Positions 61,915 through 64,000 of a DNA stretch of 64,000 nt are shown here, in pieces. The notes beneath the pieces are model-generated. The model did not search any database. It was not told the DNA's origin and saw nothing but the letters and a program-made list of their open reading frames with translations. The DNA is from CBDFJH01 sp965198095 (GTDB lineage Bacteria > Latescibacterota > UBA2968 > GCA-2709665): the NCBI GenBank assembly GCA_965198095.1, contig OZ240239.1, positions 434,001-498,000 on the forward strand. Reading direction: 5' to 3'. The position numbers and the translations under genes were made by a program. How positions within the stretch are numbered: the stretch's first letter is position 1; every line of letters begins with the position of its first letter.

Positions 61915-62526
61915 TCACGGACCTTTCACGACCGCCAGGTCGTCCATCTCCAATCCGCGCTGGAGTTGCGCCTGAACCTCGTCCGTCGTGCGATTGATCG
62001 CCGAAGGCGCGCTGCCCCCCATGAGCGGGTCCACGACCGTGCGCAGCGGGCGTTTCCCCGCCGGTGTCTGAATCACGCTTAGAATTGCGTCGGCGACCCG
62101 CTGTGCGTCCGGGGCTTCGTCCCCCTGGAGGGTCTCCGTAAATCCGTCCCACATCTTCTCCGAAATCTCCGCAAGCGCTCCATAGCTGGCCACCCGCGCA
62201 TCATCTTCAGCCATCTCCATGTTCGACAGGAAGGATGTCTTGAATCCCCCGGGCTCTACGATCACGACATCGATCCGGTCTTCCAGTTGAAGCGCCCGCG
62301 TGACCGCCGAGTCGACCGAGGCATCGTGCGTGACATCCAGTTCGAGCAGATGGAGCGCGCCCGGCTTCCCTTCCGCAAAGGCCGTGAGTTCATCGGCGCG
62401 AGGCGCGTTCCGCCCTTCAGGCTCCCGCATCGTCGCGAAGACCGTATAACCGGCCTCGATGAGACGCTGCGTGGTCCGCCGCCTTCACCCGGTCCTGCTT
62501 CCCGTCACCAGTACCGTCTCGCTCAT
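61915..62526 (-). pseudogene. Short-chain dehydrogenase pseudogene with internal deletion and in-frame stop
   Basis: From ATG 62524-62526 the frame reads SETVLVTGSRTG then TGA, and resumes RRRTTQRLIEAGYTVFATMR in the same frame, so the glycine motif is broken. Further on, DVTHDASVDSAVTRALQLED runs directly from IDVV into the far-downstream segment VEPGGFKTSF. About 90-100 residues containing the catalytic YxxxK are therefore missing. The joint carries an IDV-type similarity in both flanks, a likely deletion point. The product would be inactive. Confidence 0.75.
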
Positions 62527-62622
62527 CGCGTGCCTCCGGAGTCGGCGTTCGGGCCCGTCAACCCTCACCGAGCGCCCGGAGAAACCTGTTCCGCTGAATC
62601 TCTCGCTCCCGAAAACGAGGAT

Positions 62623-63639
62623 TTACGGCACCACTTCCTCTGCTGCCCTGCGCTGCATCGCCTTCATATACGCAATCGAAAAGGCCGTCCCCACGCGGGC
62701 GTCTCCGGCCATCAGGGGGACGTGATCGGGGATCAACACGCCGCTGAATCCGGTCTCTGTCAACGCCTTTACGACTTTATACATGTCGTAATACCCGTCG
62801 TCGATAAACGCCTCGGTGAAGTGCGGCAGCGGCTGATCCACCGTCCGGAAATGGACCTCGAAGATCTTTTCCCGCGCGCCGAAATAGCGGACCGTCTCCA
62901 CGGCGTCCTTCCCCATCGCCTCGCCTCCCTCCAGCCAGCACCCCGTGCACAGGCACATCCCGATGTTCGGGCTGTCGGCGGTCTCGAGCGCCCGCTTGAA
63001 TCCGTCAAAACTGCTGAAGATGCTTCGTGGAATTCCGCCCAGCTCGATCCCCGGCGGATCGTCCGGATGGATCCCGACCCTCACGCCGGCATCCTCCGCC
63101 GCCGGTCCGATCTCCCGCACGAAATACGCCAGATTTTCCCAAAGCTCCGCCTCGGAATACTTCCGGCCGTGTGACCAGCCCTCCCGCTTTGGCCGCCCGT
63201 CCAGGCCGGTCGCCTCCCTCAGCCTCGTCAGATCAAACGCCCGGGCCGGAGCGCCGCCGCGCGTCTCCTCGTTCGGCGTGCACCAGACGCCGTTCGCCAC
63301 GTGCGAGTGCGTCGTATAGGGAATCCCCGCCTTCCCCAGCTCACGCAGATTACGCTTGTAGTCTTCGATCCGCTCGTCCCGGTTCGGCAGGTTCAGGATG
63401 ATCGCGTCCATGTCGCGCACGCCGTGGCCGGCGCCGTAGATCCGGAGCCCCGCCGCCTCGAAGACTTCCCTTCGGCCCATGTAGTAGTCGTAGGTCGCTT
63501 CCTTCACTCCGCCCCACAGAACGACGTATTCCACACCCATCTGCCGCGCGAACTGCAGATCGGCCTCGCTCGGCTCAGGCGGCAACTGGACGGCGACCTT
63601 GGCTCCGGGCGCGACCGCGATGTGGCTCCTGGGGGCCAT
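62623..63639 (-). CDS. Mannonate dehydratase-like protein (TIM barrel)
   Basis: A 338-residue protein with the UxuA-like segments VAVQLPPEPSEADLQFARQM (about 15-34), VRVGIHPDDPPGIELGGIPR (about 184-203), MCLCTGCWLEGG, FEVHFRTVDQ and VLIPDHVPLMAGD. Mannonate dehydratase acts in hexuronate catabolism and yields 2-keto-3-deoxygluconate. UxuA is usually ~350-400 residues, so this is slightly short but complete. It lies next to the MtnA gene and within the sugar region with two uronate-dehydrogenase-like proteins elsewhere in the window. Confidence 0.85.
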   Translation of the reverse strand: MAPRSHIAVAPGAKVAVQLPPEPSEADLQFARQMGVEYVVLWGGVKEATYDYYMGRREVFEAAGLRIYGAGHGVRDMDAIILNLPNRDERIEDYKRNLRELGKAGIPYTTHSHVANGVWCTPNEETRGGAPARAFDLTRLREATGLDGRPKREGWSHGRKYSEAELWENLAYFVREIGPAAEDAGVRVGIHPDDPPGIELGGIPRSIFSSFDGFKRALETADSPNIGMCLCTGCWLEGGEAMGKDAVETVRYFGAREKIFEVHFRTVDQPLPHFTEAFIDDGYYDMYKVVKALTETGFSGVLIPDHVPLMAGDARVGTAFSIAYMKAMQRRAAEEVVP

Positions 63640-63682
63640 GTCTTTGCCTCATTTCATCCTGAAGGGAAGGGGTCAGGGGTCT

Positions 63683-64000
63683 TCAAAGGGAAGATTCGAC
63701 CGGCCAACGTTGTCGGGGGCGTTCCGTTTGAGCCTCCCGGAACCAGGCCCGAAACACCGGCTCGTAGGGGGCACGCACGACGCCCTTCTCCGTAATCAAC
63801 GACGTCACGAACGCGTTCGGCGTCACGTCGAACGCCGGATTATACACCTTGACGCCCTCCGGCGCGGTCTGTCTGCCGAAGCCTCTCGTAATCTCTTCCG
63901 GCTTCCGTTCCTCGATCGGGATCTCCTCGCCGTTCGGGAGAGACATATCGATCGTCGAGAGCGGGGCCGCGACGTGGAATGGGACGCGGTGTTCCCGGGC
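63683..64000 (-). CDS. mtnA: S-methyl-5-thioribose-1-phosphate isomerase, C-terminal part
   Basis: The frame is open to the window end. It shows HVAAPLSTIDMSLPNGEEIP, the basic IPIEERKPEE block, then APEGVKVYNPAFDVTPNAFV, the end of MtnA in the methionine salvage pathway. The N-terminal two thirds lie beyond 64000. It may be co-transcribed with the mannonate dehydratase-like gene, 40 bp downstream. Confidence 0.9.
   Translation of the reverse strand, partial: AREHRVPFHVAAPLSTIDMSLPNGEEIPIEERKPEEITRGFGRQTAPEGVKVYNPAFDVTPNAFVTSLITEKGVVRAPYEPVFRAWFREAQTERPRQRWPVESSL

Noticed and set aside
62440..62526. TGA read as an amino acid in the SDR gene
   Set aside because: TGA ends many intact genes in this window, and the same SDR frame also lacks its catalytic domain, so a disabling mutation is simpler.

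Overview
High-GC bacterial chromosome fragment, apparently Gram-negative. Supporting signs are a TonB-dependent receptor, an ExbB/MotA-like membrane pair, and a short primary-type sigma factor of the Bacteroidetes/FCB kind. A futalosine menaquinone block and the thrS-infC-rpmI-rplT, zapA, rny and xseAB housekeeping genes are also present. The mix of DUF3604/PHP hydrolases, Gfo/Idh/MocA oxidoreductases and sugar TIM-barrel enzymes resembles uncultured FCB-type lineages such as Latescibacterota. That placement is inference and cannot be settled from sequence reading alone. Sigma70-type promoters (TTGACA/T, 16-18 bp, TANNNT) are easy to see. TTG and GTG starts are common.

Layout: 1-3.0 kb is a disturbed accessory patch with an aminotransferase lacking its N-terminus, a NYN nuclease gene with its own promoter, a large composite repeat, a decayed DUF4143 gene and a small hypothetical. 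3.0-8.2 kb carries gamma-glutamyltransferase, a zinc alcohol dehydrogenase-like protein and a DUF3604 protein. 8.4-11.4 kb carries a glutaredoxin-like protein, RarA, an EamA transporter and a TMEM14-like protein. 11.4-17.0 kb (minus) carries a CoA-transferase, a crotonase, mqnA, mqnC, mqnE and a VOC protein. 17.2-24.8 kb (minus) is a DNA-repair/RNA-turnover/division block: recN, nadK, xseB, a 52-aa protein, xseA, ymdB, rny, zapA and a ZapB-like coiled coil. 25-28.3 kb is thrS-infC-rpmI-rplT, with a probable ATA start for infC and a structured thrS leader.

28.6-36.9 kb holds a metallo-beta-lactamase-fold protein and two uronate-dehydrogenase-like epimerases. It also holds a candidate small structured RNA with its own promoter and terminator, the sigma factor, two coiled-coil membrane proteins and an ExbB/ExbD-like three-gene envelope operon. 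37-43.2 kb holds a SprT-DUF2786 fusion, a DapF homologue in which both catalytic cysteines are serine, a PHP protein, a cyclase, a CPBP protease, tRNA-Phe and a small HTH protein. 43.3-50.3 kb holds an orphan ABC ATPase, a FAD dehydrogenase and a class IV aminotransferase. It also holds a five-gene operon that joins a B12-type radical SAM protein to a cobalt-type nitrile hydratase with a split beta subunit, the arrangement seen in thiocyanate hydrolase.

50.4-64 kb holds tRNA-Val and then a sugar/carbohydrate acquisition region. Its genes are two Gfo/Idh/MocA oxidoreductases, a TIM-barrel isomerase, a frameshifted amidohydrolase, a sialidase-like remnant and an intact sialidase-like gene, a TonB receptor, a second DUF3604 protein, a deleted SDR pseudogene, a mannonate dehydratase-like protein and the C-terminus of MtnA. 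Several genes here show decay. Candidates for undescribed biology are the radical SAM/split nitrile hydratase operon, the ExbB-like envelope operon, the candidate small RNA at 30.4 kb, the Ser/Ser DapF variant and the hairpin-bearing dispersed repeat.
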